Below, piece after piece: positions 62,340-63,037 of a stretch of DNA of 63,037 nucleotides. The position numbers were made by a program, and so were the translations under genes. A model generated the notes under the pieces. That model was not told where the DNA came from. It searched no databases and was given only the letters and a program-made list of their open reading frames with translations. Origin of the DNA: an uncultured Lachnospiraceae bacterium (GTDB lineage Bacteria > Bacillota > Clostridia > Lachnospirales > Lachnospiraceae); assembly GCA_910577825.1 (NCBI GenBank), contig CAJTOK010000016.1, positions 1-63,037 on the forward strand, written 5' to 3'. Each line of letters starts with the position of its first letter. Positions within the stretch are counted from its first letter, which is position 1.

Positions 62340-62756
62340 TTACCAGTCCTCAACCCCCTCAAACGCATTAACAGCATTTTCAGGTGCTAAATTATCACCA
62401 GCAGGTGCGTCATTGTCTTTCAGAAGTGTTTTTATCTGCTCCTGTGTAATACCCTGTTCTTCCCTTTTGCTTTTAGCCATCCTTCTGGCTGGTGCAGCCG
62501 CCTTTTTAGCTTCTTCCATCTGTGCAGCCGCCAGTATATCTTCTATCTCTTCATCATGGTTGCCTACCTCATAGGCATCTTCATGGTTCAGGCAGAGATA
62601 ATACTTAATAATATGCCCGCTGTATAAAGCGACCTGCTGTATGCCGCAGAAATCCGGGTCCCTTCTGTATGGCAGGTTATCATACATTGTAATATGGTAA
62701 TCCATCGCTTCATCGTACTTCTGGCTGACCAGCTTTGGCAGATATATATTCCCCAT
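62340..62756 (-). CDS. Hypothetical protein
   Basis: The 138-aa product is not recognised. The start is set at the ATG 8 bases after AAAGGAG (MGNIYLPKLVSQKYDEAM); an ATG two codons upstream overlaps the spacing. The N-terminal half is compact (YDNLPYRRDPDFCGIQQVAL). The C-terminal half is alanine/acid-rich and probably helical or disordered, ending NAFEGVEDW. There is no membrane segment. It is adjacent to an IS200/IS605 element. Confidence 0.65.
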   Translation of the reverse strand: MGNIYLPKLVSQKYDEAMDYHITMYDNLPYRRDPDFCGIQQVALYSGHIIKYYLCLNHEDAYEVGNHDEEIEDILAAAQMEEAKKAAAPARRMAKSKREEQGITQEQIKTLLKDNDAPAGDNLAPENAVNAFEGVEDW

Positions 62757-62836
62757 CCACATATCTCCTTTTTCTAATGTTGCATTGTTTACATTGTTAT
62801 TTATTATAATAAGTATACTCTGTTTATATTAATTGG

Positions 62837-62966
62837 TGAACTACCCATTGTCTAAAGCCAATGGGCTTCCTGCTTCCCTGACCCCGCAACCAGACTTGTT
62901 TGGTTTACCTACTATCTCCACAGGCGTTAATTCGGGCTGTACCATCCCTATTTGTATTTTATTATC
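62837..62966 (-). ncRNA. Right end of an IS200/IS605-family element with probable TnpB omega-RNA 3' part
   Basis: After the TnpB stop the minus strand carries GCCTGTGGAGATAGTAGG and GAAGCAGGAAGCCCATTGGC. It ends in the hairpin CCCATTG (62844-62850)/CAATGGG (62859-62865) and GGGTAGTTCAC. In TnpB elements this end is the scaffold of the guide RNA, with the guide taken from the DNA just beyond it. Confidence 0.65.
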
Positions 62967-63037
62967 TTATGCTGTTTGCCGCAATCCTTCTGCTAAAATA
63001 TTCCTTGCAGCATTGATATCCCTGTCATGTTTTGCAC
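62967..63037 (-). CDS. TnpB-family RNA-guided nuclease, C-terminal fragment at the window edge
   Basis: On the minus strand the frame reads KHDRDINAARNILAEGLRQT-A and stops at 62967-62969. HDRDINAARNI is the RuvC-III end of TnpB (D-x-NAA-x-NI). The rest lies beyond the window. Confidence 0.88.
   Translation of the reverse strand, partial: AKHDRDINAARNILAEGLRQTA

Noticed and set aside
60870..62340. T-box or His leader peptide upstream of ilvA-his
   Set aside because: No T-box sequence, specifier loop or His-codon run is visible in the short upstream region.

Overview
The window reads as chromosomal DNA of a motile, anaerobic Firmicute of the Lachnospiraceae type (inference). The base composition is AT-rich. 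Sigma-A promoters have near-consensus TTGACA/TATAAT boxes and ribosome binding sites are GGAGG-like. The gene set fits this group: CIRCE-controlled hrcA-grpE-dnaK-dnaJ, GatCAB, LL-diaminopimelate aminotransferase, NfnAB-type electron-bifurcating genes, a SAM-I riboswitch on metK, a secreted GH11-CBM36 xylanase, three chemoreceptors, a FliK-like protein and a PilZ protein. Most genes are on the minus strand.

Layout. 0-1.2 kb: 3' part of an IS110 transposase. 1.2-4.5 kb: a coiled-coil hypothetical, a secreted leucine-rich-repeat protein and a VanY-type carboxypeptidase. 4.7-9.9 kb: the class I heat-shock operon with a perfect CIRCE. 10.0-12.7 kb: a FliK-like gene convergent with a PilZ gene. 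12.7-21.2 kb: a tightly packed minus-strand run of chemoreceptor, lipoprotein substrate-binding protein, dapL, a DUF1002 protein, gatC, gatA and gatB, leading into pilZ. 21.3 kb: tRNA-Pro(CGG). 21.6-28.2 kb: DUF5688, a hypothetical, nfnB/nfnA, CYTH, a small membrane protein and a HisF-like/HisI/HisE fusion. 28.3-31.9 kb: metK under a SAM-I riboswitch, then a second chemoreceptor.

32-45 kb is an accessory, visibly rearranged stretch. It holds a deleted HD-domain pseudogene and two separate BlaI/BlaR1-type (repressor plus M56 membrane protease) modules. A DEAD-box helicase lies between the modules, with three 22-bp tandem repeats in its leader. The stretch also has three copies of one promoter block, a solo element resembling an IscB/HEARO omega-RNA transposon without its ORF, several gene fragments, and four near-identical terminator hairpins. 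In the first module the sensor's C-terminal domain and the secreted protein encoded next to it carry the same 28-residue repeat. This is the best candidate for an undescribed signalling system in the window. No beta-lactamase or penicillin-binding protein is nearby.

45-63 kb: clpB with a promoter overlapped by a half-degenerate CIRCE, a third chemoreceptor, the xylanase, an FNT-family transporter, an ECF sigma-membrane protein-ABC transporter operon, and an ilvA-hisZ-hisG-hisD-(GtrII-like fragment)-hisB cluster. The window ends in the C-terminus of an IS200/IS605-family TnpB and its right end.

Start codons were re-chosen from Shine-Dalgarno spacing where the longest frame looked wrong. Function calls rest on motif recognition by eye; no database search was run.
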